NCBI RefSeq assembly: GCF_011927695.1
Contig: NZ_JAATJE010000001.1
Location: 682,001 to 746,000 of the forward strand
Length of the DNA stretch: 64,000 nt
Origin: Sphingomonas jejuensis
Lineage (GTDB): Bacteria; Pseudomonadota; Alphaproteobacteria; Sphingomonadales; Sphingomonadaceae
Direction of reading: 5' to 3'
Shown here: positions 29,217 through 38,891 of the stretch, piece after piece
Position numbering within the stretch: position 1 is the stretch's first letter
Layout of the letters: the number at the start of each line of letters is the position of its first letter
Notes under the pieces: model-generated
The model's database searches: none
What the model saw: only the letters and a program-made list of their open reading frames with translations
What the model was told of the DNA's origin: nothing
Made by a program: the position numbers and the translations under genes

Positions 29217-30325
29217 CGCGCCAGGAAGGAGCGCAAGCGTGCTGCCGCATCGGCACGCGTGTTGGCCCAGAACAGGGCATAGTCGAACACATGGTAGTTG
29301 TTGCCGGGCATGACATAGTTGCCATAGCCCTCCGGCTCCGGCCCGATCAGCAGCAAGCCCATGGGATTGCAGCGCGCCGGCACGCGGCCCGGCACGATTT
29401 CCGCCGTGGTCAGGTCCGCGCTGGGAACGAGCGAGCCGAGGTTGGCCGAGGCCGGCGCGGCGCCGCCCGGCGACCCGGTCAGCGGGTTGCTGCAAAGCGC
29501 GGGCGTGCCGCGGCGGGTCTGGCCGGTGTAGCCGGTGGTGCCGTCATAGACCTCCATCAGCTGGCTGGCGTCGGCAGGTTCCGCAAAGCTCATCCACGAC
29601 AGAATGCAGCCCGCCTCGCCAGGATCCCGACAGGCGGGGAGGCCAAGTGCGGGAAGGTCGGCGGCGATCGAGAGTGGCCAGCCGATCACATAGGCGGCGG
29701 CGATGCGGTCCGCGACCGGCGTGCCGGCGACATGATCGCGCAACAGGCGGGACAGGTGGAGCGCCCCCTGGCTGTGACCCGCAAGGATGATGGGACGGCC
29801 CGCCGGCATTTGCGCAAGAAACGCGTCAAAGGCACGTTCGACATCGGCATAGGCGAAATCGAGCGCCTTCAGCGCGTCGGGCGAGGAGGTGAGGAAGGCA
29901 CCGATCGTTGCCTGGCGGTAGCGCGGCGCCCAGACCCGACCGATGCCGTTGAACGCGCTCGCCTGGCTGGAGACGAACAGGCGGAGCCGGTAGTTCGCCT
30001 CGCCGTCCTCGGTGCCGGCGTTCCAGCGGTCGCGGTTGAGCGCGGTCGTCGGATGGATGAAGAAGACTTCCGCCTGGGGATCGGCGGTCGGTTCGAAGCC
30101 GGGCGCGCTCCACCGCGAGGGGTCGTCCGGAAGGTCGGGACGCGCGAGCCACGAAGATGGCTGGCGATAGTCGAGCGCCGTGCGATCGGGTGCGGGCTCG
30201 AACGCCACCGTGGGCACCAGCGCGGCGCGCATGATGTCCTGCTGAAACAGCGTCCAGGCGACGCCCGCCGCCAGGATCAGCACGATGACCGCAGCGATGA
30301 AGTAAAGGAAGCGACGGGCGAGCAA
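29213..30325 (-). CDS. DUF3089 alpha/beta-hydrolase, membrane-anchored
   Basis: A 370-residue protein. Its N-terminal helix ([19 protein letters not shown], residues 7-25) is a signal anchor or uncleaved signal. The rest is an alpha/beta-hydrolase fold with the nucleophile elbow [11 protein letters not shown]3089 hallmarks are [13 protein letters not shown] near the start and the C-terminal HVFDYALFW. The active site would face the periplasm. The substrate is unknown. It lies directly upstream of ruvX and is translationally coupled to it, although the two functions look unrelated. Confidence 0.82.
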   Translation of the reverse strand: MLARRFLYFIAAVIVLILAAGVAWTLFQQDIMRAALVPTVAFEPAPDRTALDYRQPSSWLARPDLPDDPSRWSAPGFEPTADPQAEVFFIHPTTALNRDRWNAGTEDGEANYRLRLFVSSQASAFNGIGRVWAPRYRQATIGAFLTSSPDALKALDFAYADVERAFDAFLAQMPAGRPIILAGHSQGALHLSRLLRDHVAGTPVADRIAAAYVIGWPLSIAADLPALGLPACRDPGEAGCILSWMSFAEPADASQLMEVYDGTTGYTGQTRRGTPALCSNPLTGSPGGAAPASANLGSLVPSADLTTAEIVPGRVPARCNPMGLLLIGPEPEGYGNYVMPGNNYHVFDYALFWANTRADAAARLRSFLAR

Positions 30326-30420
30326 CGGAAACTCCGGCAGGGGGCGACCCGCCCGTAGAGGATGGGCGCCGATCGCGCAAAGGCTGGCGAGGCGGCTTTG
30401 CGGCAGCGAAGCGACGGGGC

Positions 30421-32091
30421 ATGATGACGCGCATGCCTTTCAAGCGCCTGCTCCGCTTCGACACCGATGCCTCCCCGGACTGGCCGCAGCGGCCGTGGCT
30501 GCTTGCCGCAACGGGGGCGGGCGCGGGCCTGCTGATCCACCTGCTGACGCAGGCGGGAACGACCGGGCCGGCGGTGTCCGCGCGCGGCGCGGCCGTGCTG
30601 TTCATCGGCATCGCCGCGCTGCTGATCGCGTTCACCTTCGAGCGTCCGCGCGCCGCATGGGGCGTCGCCTTCGCCTTGGGCGGCGCGGGGGCGGTCGCGC
30701 TGGTGTCGCTGCTGCTGGGCGGGCCGCTTGCTTGGTGGGAGGAGCTGTGGCGGCTGATCTGCATCCTCTTGGCGGTGGCGATCGCCGCGCCGCTGTTCCA
30801 GGCGGCGCGCGACGAGGGGCGGCTGGGCTTCCCGTACCGGTCGGTTCACGACCATGCTTGGACCAACGTGCTGCTGGCTGCAGCAGCCGTGAGCTTCACC
30901 GGCGTCGTGTTCCTGGTCCTGTTCCTGCTGGCGGCACTGTTCCGCCTGATCGGGATCGAGGCGCCGTGGGCGGTGGTGACCGCGCCGGCGTTCGGCTGGA
31001 CGCTGGGCGGCGCTGCATCGCTGGGCGCGGTCGGGTGGCTGCGCGAGCGGGTGGGGGTGATGCGCGGCACGGTGGGCATCCTGGCGCTGCTGGCGCCGGT
31101 GATGGGCGCGGGGCTGGCCATCTTTCTGCTGTCGGTGCCATTTACCGGCCTTGCCCCGCTGTGGGAGGCGACCCGCTCGACAACGCCTATCCTGTTGGCG
31201 TGCATCGCCGGCGGGCTGGTGATCGCCAACGCCGTGATCGGCGCGGACGGCGACGAGGCGCGACCGCCGGCGATGCTGTGGGGAGCGATCGCCATCTGCC
31301 TGTCGCTGCTGCCGCTGGCGGCGATCGCGGTGGCGTCGGTCGCGGCTCGCATCAGCCAATATGGCCTGCTGCCGGAACGACTTTGGGCAGTCGTGTTCGT
31401 GGGGATCGCGGCGGCCTATGGCATCGGATATCTGGGCGCCCTGGCGCGGGGACGGCGCGGTTGGGCGCCGCGGGTGCGCGAGGCGAACCTGGTGCTGGCG
31501 GTGGGCGTGGGCGCGGTGGCGCTGGTGCTGGCGCTCCCCATTGTCGACTTCAACGCGATCTCCGCCCGATCGCAGGTCGCGCGGTTGCGCAGCGGCGGCG
31601 TGCCGGCTGACCGCTTCGACTTCGGCGCGTTGCGCTTCGCCATGGGCGCGCCGGGGCGGGTGGCGCTTGCGCAGCTCGCCGCAGATGCCGCGCCGACGAT
31701 CCGCGAGCCGGCCGCCCGGGCGCAGGCGAGTCGCTGGCCCCAGCAGCTTGAATCGATCGAGCGGGTGGCGGCGGCCGGAGCGATCCGGGTGGTGCCGGTC
31801 GCGTTGCCCGTGCCCGGCGCGTTGCAGAGCGCCATTGCCGACTTCGGCATGACGGGCACCATGGCCCTGATCTATTCGCCGGGCGCGACGGAGGCGATCC
31901 TGGTGTCGTCCGGCTGCGAAGGCTGCCCGTCAAACGCGGTTCGGTTCATCCTGGCCGACGGAGAGTGGACCACGGTCCAGCGCGATGCCCAGCCGACCGC
32001 GTCGCCGGCGCGCGCGCGCATCGAACTGAGGCGGGTCGAGCGGCGACAGGTGTTCGTGGATGGGGTGCCCGCGGGCGAGCCGTTCGAGTGA
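30421..32091 (+). CDS. DUF4153 multi-pass membrane protein
   Basis: A 556-residue protein with about ten to eleven membrane helices in the first 365 residues (for example ALLIAFTFERPRAAWGVAFA, LLAAAAVSFTGVVFLVLFLL). A C-terminal soluble part of about 190 residues includes RSQVARLRSGGVPADRFDFG and GCEGCPSNAVRF. The membrane part and the DFNAISARSQVARL junction match DUF4153, often encoded as a homologue of yeast-type inner-membrane proteins and of unknown function. Two adjacent ATGs (30421 and 30424) are candidate starts. It is divergent from the DUF3089 hydrolase and 41 bases ahead of gatC. Confidence 0.78.
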   Translation: MMTRMPFKRLLRFDTDASPDWPQRPWLLAATGAGAGLLIHLLTQAGTTGPAVSARGAAVLFIGIAALLIAFTFERPRAAWGVAFALGGAGAVALVSLLLGGPLAWWEELWRLICILLAVAIAAPLFQAARDEGRLGFPYRSVHDHAWTNVLLAAAAVSFTGVVFLVLFLLAALFRLIGIEAPWAVVTAPAFGWTLGGAASLGAVGWLRERVGVMRGTVGILALLAPVMGAGLAIFLLSVPFTGLAPLWEATRSTTPILLACIAGGLVIANAVIGADGDEARPPAMLWGAIAICLSLLPLAAIAVASVAARISQYGLLPERLWAVVFVGIAAAYGIGYLGALARGRRGWAPRVREANLVLAVGVGAVALVLALPIVDFNAISARSQVARLRSGGVPADRFDFGALRFAMGAPGRVALAQLAADAAPTIREPAARAQASRWPQQLESIERVAAAGAIRVVPVALPVPGALQSAIADFGMTGTMALIYSPGATEAILVSSGCEGCPSNAVRFILADGEWTTVQRDAQPTASPARARIELRRVERRQVFVDGVPAGEPFE

Positions 32092-32132
32092 GGTCGCTTG
32101 AAGGCTCCCCGCGTCGCTGCTAGCCGCAGGCC

Positions 32133-32420
32133 ATGTCCGTCGACACCGATACCGTTCGCAAGATCAGCCGGCTCGCGCGCATCCAGATGAGCGATGCCGA
32201 GATCGAGGCGCTCGCGCCCGAGTTCAACAAGATCCTCGGCTGGATCGACCAGCTGGGCGAGGTCGATACCAGCGGCGTGGAGCCGATGGCGGCGGTGGTG
32301 CCCAACACACTTCGTCTGCGCGACGATGTGGTGACCGAGGGCGGGGACCGCGACCGGGTGCTGGCGAACGCGCCGCAGGCGGAACATGGCTTCTTCGCAG
32401 TGCCGAAGGTGATCGAATAG
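32133..32420 (+). CDS. gatC: Asp-tRNA(Asn)/Glu-tRNA(Gln) amidotransferase subunit C
   Basis: A 95-residue subunit that clamps GatA and GatB together. It shows the family pattern: [20 protein letters not shown] at the start, [18 protein letters not shown] in the middle and a C-terminal [20 protein letters not shown]. GatCAB converts misacylated Glu-tRNA(Gln) or Asp-tRNA(Asn) to the correct aminoacyl-tRNA. The stop TAG shares one base with the gatA GTG start. Confidence 0.96.
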   Translation: MSVDTDTVRKISRLARIQMSDAEIEALAPEFNKILGWIDQLGEVDTSGVEPMAAVVPNTLRLRDDVVTEGGDRDRVLANAPQAEHGFFAVPKVIE

Positions 32421-33901
32421 TGAGCGAGCTGACCAACCTGGGCGTCGCGGAGATCCGCGACGGCGTGAAGGCGGGCGACTTTTCTGCGCGCGAGGTGGCG
32501 GAAGCGCATGTGGAGGCGGTGGCCGCGGCCAAGGCGCTGAACGCGTTCTTGGTGGAGACGCCGGACCATGTGCTGGCGGCGGCCGATGCGGCGGACCAGG
32601 CGCGCGCGGCGGGAACGCTGAAGCCGTTGTCCGGTGTGCCGATAGGCATGAAGGACCTGTTCTGCACGGTCGGCGTGCAGACCACTGCGGCCAGCCACAT
32701 CCTGGAAGGCTTCACCCCAACCTATGAGTCGGGCGTGTCGCAGCGCCTGTTCGATGCCGGCGCGGGGATGCTCGGCAAGCTCAACATGGACCAGTTCGCG
32801 ATGGGATCGTCGAACGAGACCAGCGCGTTCGGCAACGTCATCTCGCCGTGGCGGCGCGGCGGCGGCGACAACGCGGCGCTGGCCCCCGGCGGCTCCTCCG
32901 GCGGGTCGTCCGCGGCGATCGCGGCACGGCTGTGTCCGGCCGCGACCGGCACCGACACCGGCGGTTCGATCCGCCAGCCGGCGGCCTTCACCGGTATTTC
33001 CGGCATCAAGCCGACCTATGGGCGCTGTTCGCGCTGGGGCACGGTCGCGTTCGCGTCCTCGCTCGACCAGGCGGGGCCCATGGCGCGGTCGGTCCGCGAC
33101 TGCGCGATCATGCTGGAGGCGATGGCGGGGCTCGATCCGCGCGACGCGACCTCCCTGGATGCGCCGGTGCCGGCGTGGGAGCAGGGGCTGAACGCTGACC
33201 TGAAGGGCAAGAAGGTCGGAATCCCGCGCGAATATCGTGTCGAGTCGATGCCGGCCGAGATCGACGCGTTGTGGAAGCGCGGGGCGGAGTGGCTGCAGGA
33301 CGCCGGCGCCGAAATCGTCGACGTGTCGCTGCCGCACACGAAATATGCGCTGCCGGCCTATTACATCATCGCGCCGGCGGAGGCTTCGTCCAACCTCGCC
33401 CGCTACGACGGGGTGCGGTACGGCCAGCGCGAACTGCCGGATGGCGCGAACCTGCAGGAAATGTACGCGGCGACGCGCGCGGCCGGCTTCGGGCCCGAGG
33501 TGAAGCGGCGCATCATGATCGGCACCTATGTGCTGTCGGCCGGCTTCTACGACGCCTACTACACGCAGGCGCAGCGGGTGCGCGCGCTGATCTCGCGCGA
33601 TTTCGACGAGGCCTTTGCCAAGGTCGACGTGCTGCTGACGCCGACCGCGCCGTCCGCCGCGTTTGCGCTTGGCGACAAGAGCGACGATCCGCTGGCCATG
33701 TACCTGAACGACGTCTTCACCGTGCCGTCGTCGCTGGCAGGCCTGCCGGCCATGTCGGTGCCGGGCGGGCTGGATGATGCCGGCCTGCCGCTTGGCCTGC
33801 AGATCATCGGGCGCGCGATGGACGAACAGGGCGTCCTGAACGCCGGCCTGGCGCTGGAGCAGCATGCCGGCTTCACGGCCCGCCCGGACCGCTGGTGGTG
33901 A
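32420..33901 (+). CDS. gatA: Asp-tRNA(Asn)/Glu-tRNA(Gln) amidotransferase subunit A
   Basis: A 493-residue amidase-signature enzyme that releases ammonia from glutamine. The Ser-cisSer-Lys triad lies in the segments [10 protein letters not shown] (Lys), [16 protein letters not shown] (cis-Ser region) and [13 protein letters not shown] (nucleophile Ser). The C-terminal [11 protein letters not shown] and [15 protein letters not shown] are standard GatA. The start is GTG at 32420, overlapping the gatC stop by one base. The end overlaps the glycosyltransferase gene that separates it from gatB. Confidence 0.97.
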   Translation: MSELTNLGVAEIRDGVKAGDFSAREVAEAHVEAVAAAKALNAFLVETPDHVLAAADAADQARAAGTLKPLSGVPIGMKDLFCTVGVQTTAASHILEGFTPTYESGVSQRLFDAGAGMLGKLNMDQFAMGSSNETSAFGNVISPWRRGGGDNAALAPGGSSGGSSAAIAARLCPAATGTDTGGSIRQPAAFTGISGIKPTYGRCSRWGTVAFASSLDQAGPMARSVRDCAIMLEAMAGLDPRDATSLDAPVPAWEQGLNADLKGKKVGIPREYRVESMPAEIDALWKRGAEWLQDAGAEIVDVSLPHTKYALPAYYIIAPAEASSNLARYDGVRYGQRELPDGANLQEMYAATRAAGFGPEVKRRIMIGTYVLSAGFYDAYYTQAQRVRALISRDFDEAFAKVDVLLTPTAPSAAFALGDKSDDPLAMYLNDVFTVPSSLAGLPAMSVPGGLDDAGLPLGLQIIGRAMDEQGVLNAGLALEQHAGFTARPDRWW

Positions 33902-34857
33902 ACGCGCCGGACGTCGAGCTGAGCCTCGTCGTCCCCGTTTACAACGAGGCGCCGTCGATCGACCTGTTCCTGGTCGAGGCGGCACCGGTGCTGGAGGCGA
34001 TCACCCCCGCCTGGGAAGTGGTGTTCGTCAACGACGGCAGCCGGGACGGCACGCTGGAGGCGATCATCGCCGCGCACGGCCGCGATCCCCGGGTGAAGCT
34101 GATCGACCTGTCGCGCAACTTCGGCAAGGAGCTGGCGCTGACCGCCGGGCTGGACCATGCCCGCGGCCGCGCGGTGATCCCGATGGACGTCGATCTTCAG
34201 GACCCGGTCGCCGTCCTGCCGCGGCTGGTCGATGCGTGGCGGGGCGGCGCCGACATGGTGCTCGCCAAGCGCGTCGACCGGAAGACCGACAGCCTTGCCA
34301 AGCGCTGGTCGGCAACGGCCTTCTACGGCGTGCTCAACCGGGCCTCCACCGTCGACATCCCGCACAATGTCGGCGATTTCCGGCTGATGGACAGGAAGGT
34401 GGTGGATGCACTTGGCAGCTACCGCGAGCGCGAGCGCTTCATGAAGGGGCTGTTCGCGCACCTGGGTTTCCGACAGGCGGTCGTGGAATATACCCGCGCG
34501 CCGCGCGCCGCCGGCCAGTCCAAGTTCCGGTTCGTCCGGCTGTGGGCGCTGGGCCTGGAGGGGATCATCTCCTTTTCGACCCGGCCGCTGAAGGTGTGGA
34601 CCTATATCGGCGTGGCGGTGGCGGCGGTATCGCTGGCGTACATGGTGTGGATCGTGGTGCGCACCATCATCTTCGGAATCGACCTGCCCGGCTATGCATC
34701 GCTGCTGACGGTGATGCTGTTCATGAACGGGCTGGTGCTGACCGGGCTGGGTGTGATCGGCGAATATGTCGCGCGCATCTTCTCGGAAGTGAAGGGCCGG
34801 CCGCTGTACCTGGTGCGCGGGCGGCTTGGTGTTGAGGATGCGCGCGGGCGCAGCTAG
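33895..34857 (+). CDS. Family 2 glycosyltransferase, polyprenyl-phosphate type (GtrB/DPM-like)
   Basis: A 320-residue enzyme. The GT2 domain (residues 8-235) has [22 protein letters not shown], the metal-binding DVDLQDP and [12 protein letters not shown]. Two C-terminal membrane helices (about 235-258 and 272-295) match bactoprenol-phosphate sugar transferases. It probably loads a hexose onto undecaprenyl phosphate on the cytoplasmic face for surface-glycan modification. Starts are GTG at 33895 or the next GTG at 33898, both inside the end of gatA. It lies between gatA and gatB and must be cotranscribed with them. No flippase or acceptor transferase is adjacent. Confidence 0.85.
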   Translation: MVNAPDVELSLVVPVYNEAPSIDLFLVEAAPVLEAITPAWEVVFVNDGSRDGTLEAIIAAHGRDPRVKLIDLSRNFGKELALTAGLDHARGRAVIPMDVDLQDPVAVLPRLVDAWRGGADMVLAKRVDRKTDSLAKRWSATAFYGVLNRASTVDIPHNVGDFRLMDRKVVDALGSYRERERFMKGLFAHLGFRQAVVEYTRAPRAAGQSKFRFVRLWALGLEGIISFSTRPLKVWTYIGVAVAAVSLAYMVWIVVRTIIFGIDLPGYASLLTVMLFMNGLVLTGLGVIGEYVARIFSEVKGRPLYLVRGRLGVEDARGRS

Positions 34858-34866
34858 GCAAGAGCG

Positions 34867-36342
34867 ATGAGCGAGACGAGCTACAGGATCGAAGGCGCGA
34901 CGGGCGCGTGGGAAGTGGTCATCGGGCTGGAGGTCCACGCCCAGGTGACGAGCAACGCCAAGCTGTTCTCCGGCGCCGCCACCGCGTTCGGCGCGGAGCC
35001 CAATGCGCAGGTCTCGCTGATCGATGCGGCGATGCCGGGCATGCTGCCGGTGCCGAACAAGGAGTGCATCCGCCAGGCGGTGCGCACCGGTATGGCGCTG
35101 GACGCGGTGATCAACCGGTGGAGCCGGTTCGACCGCAAGAACTACTTCTATGCCGATCTGCCGCAGGGTTATCAGATCAGCCAGCTCTACCATCCGCTGG
35201 TGGGCGAGGGGTCGATCGAGATCGAGCCTGACGGCGACGCGCCCAAGACGATCGGTATCGAGCGCATCCATGTCGAGCAGGATGCCGGCAAGCTGATGCA
35301 CGACCAGCATCCGACGCGGTCCTATGTCGACCTCAACCGCGCGGGCGTCGCGCTGATGGAGATCGTGTCGCGACCGGACATGCGGTCGCCGGCGGAGGCG
35401 GGCGCCTATGTCCGCAAGCTTCGATCGATCCTGCGTTACGTCGGCAGCTGCGACGGCAACATGGAGGAAGGATCCATGCGTGCCGACGTCAACGTGTCCG
35501 TGCGCAAGCCCGGCGCGCCGTTCGGCACCCGGACGGAGACCAAGAACGTCAATTCGGTGCGCTTCGTCATGGCGGCGATCGAACATGAGGCCCGGCGCCA
35601 GATCGACGTGCTGGAGGCCGGCGGCACCATCGTCCAGGAAACCCGCCTGTTCGATCCCGACCAGGGGGTGACGCGGTCGATGCGGTCCAAGGAGGACGCG
35701 CACGATTACCGCTATTTCCCGGACCCGGACCTGCTGCCGCTGGAGCTTGACGAGGCGTTCCTGGCAGAATGCCGGGACAGCCTGCCGGAACTGCCGGACG
35801 CGAAGCGCAGACGGTACCAGGAAGGGCTGGGCCTCAGCGCCTACAATGCCGACGTGCTGACCGCCGAGGTGGAGACCGCGCGCTGGTTCGAGGCGTTGCT
35901 GGCGGAGATCGGCGACGACAGCCGGGCCAAGGCGGCGGCCAACTGGGTGATCTCCGAACTGTTCGGGGCGCTCAACAGGCTCGGCCGATCGCTTGATGAT
36001 TCCCCCGTGACGCCGAAGGATGCCGCGACGCTGCTCGGCCTGGTCGCCGACGGCACGCTGTCGAACACGCTGGCGAAGCAGGTGTTCGAGATCATGCTGG
36101 AGACGGGCGAGGCCCCGGATGTCATCGTCGAGGCACGCGGGTTGAAGCAGACCAGCGATACGGGCGAGATCGACCGGGTGATCGGCGAGGTGCTCAGCGC
36201 AAACGCCGACAAGGTCGCTGATTACCGCGGCGGCAAGGACAAGCTGTTCGGTTTCTTCGTGGGCCAGACCATGAAGGCGATGGCCGGCAAGGCCAACCCG
36301 GCGCTGGTCAACGAGCGGTTGAAGGCGTTGCTGGACGGCTAA
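34867..36342 (+). CDS. gatB: Asp-tRNA(Asn)/Glu-tRNA(Gln) amidotransferase subunit B
   Basis: A 491-residue subunit that phosphorylates the misacylated tRNA and completes amidation. It has the GatB cradle motifs [59 protein letters not shown] and KNVNSVRF. The C-terminal helical and YqeY-like tail extends to the end ([14 protein letters not shown]). It begins nine bases after the glycosyltransferase stop, so the order is gatC-gatA-GT2-gatB. Confidence 0.97.
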   Translation: MSETSYRIEGATGAWEVVIGLEVHAQVTSNAKLFSGAATAFGAEPNAQVSLIDAAMPGMLPVPNKECIRQAVRTGMALDAVINRWSRFDRKNYFYADLPQGYQISQLYHPLVGEGSIEIEPDGDAPKTIGIERIHVEQDAGKLMHDQHPTRSYVDLNRAGVALMEIVSRPDMRSPAEAGAYVRKLRSILRYVGSCDGNMEEGSMRADVNVSVRKPGAPFGTRTETKNVNSVRFVMAAIEHEARRQIDVLEAGGTIVQETRLFDPDQGVTRSMRSKEDAHDYRYFPDPDLLPLELDEAFLAECRDSLPELPDAKRRRYQEGLGLSAYNADVLTAEVETARWFEALLAEIGDDSRAKAAANWVISELFGALNRLGRSLDDSPVTPKDAATLLGLVADGTLSNTLAKQVFEIMLETGEAPDVIVEARGLKQTSDTGEIDRVIGEVLSANADKVADYRGGKDKLFGFFVGQTMKAMAGKANPALVNERLKALLDG

Positions 36343-36428
36343 CCATCTATCCTCCTTGTGCTGCCAAGATTGCTGCGGCAGCATCTGCAGCGGAGCCGTG
36401 AGGGCTCCGGCATCCTGGGGGGGATCTG

Positions 36429-36935
36429 ATGAAGAGGTTGGTGCCGGCGATCATGTCGGTGGGCGGTCTGTGCCTGGCCATGCCTGCGGCCGCGCAGGAC
36501 AGCGCGCCCGACGATTCAAACCATTCCAAGTATTTCGTCTTCCACCAAGCCAATGTCGCGCCTGACCTTGCGCTTGCCGACGTTTCCGAGTGCATGGATT
36601 ATTCCCGCGTCGTCGTGAACATGCGGCCTTCCGGCCCGACGTTCATTCCGGTGAACGTGCCGGCCGGGCTGTCGCCGGCAGCCGCCGGGCTTGCCGGCGG
36701 GCTGGGTGGCCTGATCGGCGGTGCGATTGTCGAGGCGACTGTGCACGCGCCGCAGCGCCGCCAGATGCGCCGCGCGAGCATGCGCCAGTGCATGGCGTTC
36801 AAGGGGTATAACCGGTTCGGCGTCACCGAGGAGCGGTGGGAGGAGCTGCACGACGGCGAGGAGCGCGAGATCGCGCTGCGGCTGGCGGCGATCGCCAGCG
36901 GGCCTGCGCCGGAAGGCACGGAGGTGGTGCGATGA
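36429..36935 (+). CDS. Exported protein of unknown function (168 aa)
   Basis: I do not recognise a family. The signal peptide (VPAIMSVGGLCLAMPAAAQ, cut near residue 23) is followed by a mostly polar protein. A Gly-rich hydrophobic stretch near residues 83-100 (AAGLAGGLGGLIGGAIVE) resembles glycine-zipper segments that insert into or span membranes. A basic RRQMRRASMRQ segment follows. Two Cys (SECMDY and RQCMAF) could pair. A GGGGGGA ribosome site precedes the ATG. It overlaps the next gene by four bases, so the two are a unit. Confidence 0.65.
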   Translation: MKRLVPAIMSVGGLCLAMPAAAQDSAPDDSNHSKYFVFHQANVAPDLALADVSECMDYSRVVVNMRPSGPTFIPVNVPAGLSPAAAGLAGGLGGLIGGAIVEATVHAPQRRQMRRASMRQCMAFKGYNRFGVTEERWEELHDGEEREIALRLAAIASGPAPEGTEVVR

Positions 36936-37873
36936 GGATGTTCCTGGTGGCTGCCGCAGCGGCCATGCTGGTGACCACGCCCGCGAACGCCGGCCGGCAG
37001 TTGAAGATGCGCGACACGCTGACGGTGGCGCCCGACAAATCCTATCTGCTGTTCCGGACGGTTGGCGAGGACCCTGATGCGTTCGACATCAGCTTCTTGC
37101 GTGAGTTGAGCGCAGCCGAGCAGCAGCAGGCGCGGGCGGCGCTCGACGAGGCGTTCGCGCGTGACGAGGCCCGGCGGGCGCGTCGGCAGGAAAGCGAGGT
37201 CGCGGCGCTTCAGCGGCGTGGCGTGAACGAGGCGGCTGCGCGGCGGCATGTCGCGGCTGAGCGCGGCGAGCGAGAGCCGAGCGTCACCGCGCCCTTGCTT
37301 CCGCTCAACATGATCCACGGCCCGGTGCCGCGGCGATGGGAGGGGGCGGAAGTCGGCATCCGGTCCATGTCCGGTCGCGCTCTCGATCGCGGGGAGCGGC
37401 TTCGCACCTACCTGATCGAGGTTGCGCCGGGCGGCTATGTCGTGGCCGGCATCGCGCCGCGCGACATGTCCGGCGGCACCTGCCTGTGCATGGGAAGCGT
37501 GCGGTTCGATGCCCCGGCGGGCCAGGTGGTCGACCTGGGCACGTTCCGCTTCAACGGTGATGCGGTGCCCGACGACCGGCGGGCAGCGGCCGGGTTCCTG
37601 GCCGATCCGGAATTGTCGCTGCGCCCGACTCTCATGGCGATAGAGCCTTCGGGCATGATGACCGAACGGCCGCAGCATGTCGCCGGCGCGACGGTGGTGC
37701 CGGCAAGGTACACGGCGTCCGGTCGCTTCCCCAACCTGTACGGCATGATGGTGAGCCGGCTGGCGCCGATTCCCGGCGTGCTGGCCTATGACCGGGACCG
37801 GCCCTTCACGCCGACAGCGACGGCCGCCGGATCAGTCGCGCCGACCACGATCACGGCCTCCGCACCGCGGTAA
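36932..37873 (+). CDS. Exported protein of unknown function (313 aa), partner of the preceding gene
   Basis: No family recognised. The start at 36932 overlaps the previous stop (ATGA) and gives a signal peptide (MFLVAAAAAMLVTTPANA). A charged helical region (about 60-110, with RDEARRARRQESEV and a long Glu/Arg run) may be a coiled coil. The second half is beta-rich, with TYLIEVAPGGYVVAGIAPR and a Cys pair in TCLCMGSVRF. Coupled expression and export with the glycine-zipper protein suggest that the two act together in the envelope. It ends at the terminator at 37876-37898. Confidence 0.65.
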   Translation: MRMFLVAAAAAMLVTTPANAGRQLKMRDTLTVAPDKSYLLFRTVGEDPDAFDISFLRELSAAEQQQARAALDEAFARDEARRARRQESEVAALQRRGVNEAAARRHVAAERGEREPSVTAPLLPLNMIHGPVPRRWEGAEVGIRSMSGRALDRGERLRTYLIEVAPGGYVVAGIAPRDMSGGTCLCMGSVRFDAPAGQVVDLGTFRFNGDAVPDDRRAAAGFLADPELSLRPTLMAIEPSGMMTERPQHVAGATVVPARYTASGRFPNLYGMMVSRLAPIPGVLAYDRDRPFTPTATAAGSVAPTTITASAPR

Positions 37874-37875
37874 CC

Positions 37876-37898
37876 GGGAGCCGGCAGTGCCGGCTCCC
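37876..37898. terminator. Terminator between convergent genes
   Basis: GGGAGCCGGC (37876-37885), loop AGT, then GCCGGCTCCC (37889-37898), a perfect 10-bp stem just after the stop of the 313-residue gene and eight bases before the end of the small minus-strand gene. Confidence 0.75.
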
Positions 37899-37905
37899 CC
37901 CGACG

Positions 37906-38079
37906 TCAGCCGTTATTCTGGCCGCCGCCGGGCTCGTCCTGCGACTTGTTGACGCCGCCCGTGCCGGCGGTGCCGCCCTCGATGCCGGGACCGTCGAGCG
38001 GCGAGGCGCGGTCGTCGTCGCGACGCTTGCCGTCCGGTGAATCGATGATGTGATGGTCGTCCTTGCGGTCGTCGGTCAT
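37906..38079 (-). CDS. Small hydrophilic protein (57 aa), unknown
   Basis: A short gene with a strong ribosome site: AAAGGAGAAGAAAGC stands directly before the ATG at 38079. It encodes 57 residues with no hydrophobic stretch. The sequence begins TDDRKDDHHIIDSPDGKRRD and continues with Gly/Asn-rich sequence that is probably disordered. The good start signal and clean stop next to a shared terminator make it a real gene. The family is unknown; similar short acidic proteins in this group are sometimes stress-induced, which is only a guess here. Confidence 0.65.
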   Translation of the reverse strand: MTDDRKDDHHIIDSPDGKRRDDDRASPLDGPGIEGGTAGTGGVNKSQDEPGGGQNNG

Positions 38080-38180
38080 GCTTTCTTCTCCTTTATCGTG
38101 CCAACGTGCGCCGGCGCGCGCCGATCCCTGATTGAGGGTGGCAGGCAGCCGGCCTAGCGTCCGGCAACGGTGAAGGAGCG

Positions 38181-38891
38181 GTGCGGGTGAGGCGGCTGTT
38201 CATCCTGGTGGCGATGATGGCGCTGTGCGGGTGTACCACCGTGCGGTCCTTCGCCGCCCCCGAGCACCGGCTTCCCGACCGGCCGCTGACCATCGTGGTC
38301 ATGCGACCGGATGTTGAGGTGTCGTGGCTGACGGCCGGCGGTGTGGCCCAGCCGAACGCCGACTGGACGGCATCGGCGCGGACCGCGCTGATCGGGGCGC
38401 TCACCGCCGAGCAGGGCGCGCGCGGCAACAGCGTGCGGTTGCTGGGCGAGCAGAGCGGCGAGGCGGCCCGGCTGGTCGCGGATTATGAAGCGTTGCACCG
38501 GACGGTCGCCGACCAGATCGCGCAGTTCAAATATGCAGGCATGATCCTGCCGACCAAGCGCGGAAAGTTCGACTGGACGCTGGGGCCGGGTGTCCGGCAG
38601 CTTGGCGAGATGGCCGGTGGCGGCGATTACGCCCTGTTCCTGTATGCGCGTGACAGCTTTGCCAGCGACGGGCGGCTGGCATTGCAGATCGTGGGGGCGG
38701 CGCTGGGTGGCTATGTTCCCGGCGGCGAGCGCTTCGTCTACCTGTCGCTGATCGACCTTCGCACCGGCGACATCATCTGGTTCAACCTCCTGGCGTCTGC
38801 GCGAGGGGACCTGCGCGATCCCGAAGGCGCGAGGGCGACCATCGACACGTTGATGCGCACGCTGCCGGCGCGGGCAGGCGCGCGGCCATGA
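38181..38891 (+). CDS. Lipoprotein of unknown function, first gene of an M48 peptidase operon
   Basis: A 236-residue protein starting at GTG 38181 after GAAGGAGC. It has a basic N-terminus, a hydrophobic core and a lipobox (MALCGC, Cys near residue 18), so it is a lipoprotein. The mature part has IVVMRPDVEVSWLTAGG, a long helix and LIDLRTGDIIWFN near the C-terminus; the last motif is common in small proteins that report on or bind envelope partners. It overlaps the M48 peptidase gene by four bases. No catalytic motif is seen. Confidence 0.68.
   Translation: MRVRRLFILVAMMALCGCTTVRSFAAPEHRLPDRPLTIVVMRPDVEVSWLTAGGVAQPNADWTASARTALIGALTAEQGARGNSVRLLGEQSGEAARLVADYEALHRTVADQIAQFKYAGMILPTKRGKFDWTLGPGVRQLGEMAGGGDYALFLYARDSFASDGRLALQIVGAALGGYVPGGERFVYLSLIDLRTGDIIWFNLLASARGDLRDPEGARATIDTLMRTLPARAGARP

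Noticed and set aside
33559-36384. Reverse-strand open frame of 941 codons
   Set aside because: It lies opposite gatA, the glycosyltransferase and gatB, which are unmistakable; its product is a His/Arg/Gln-rich string typical of antisense frames in GC-rich DNA.
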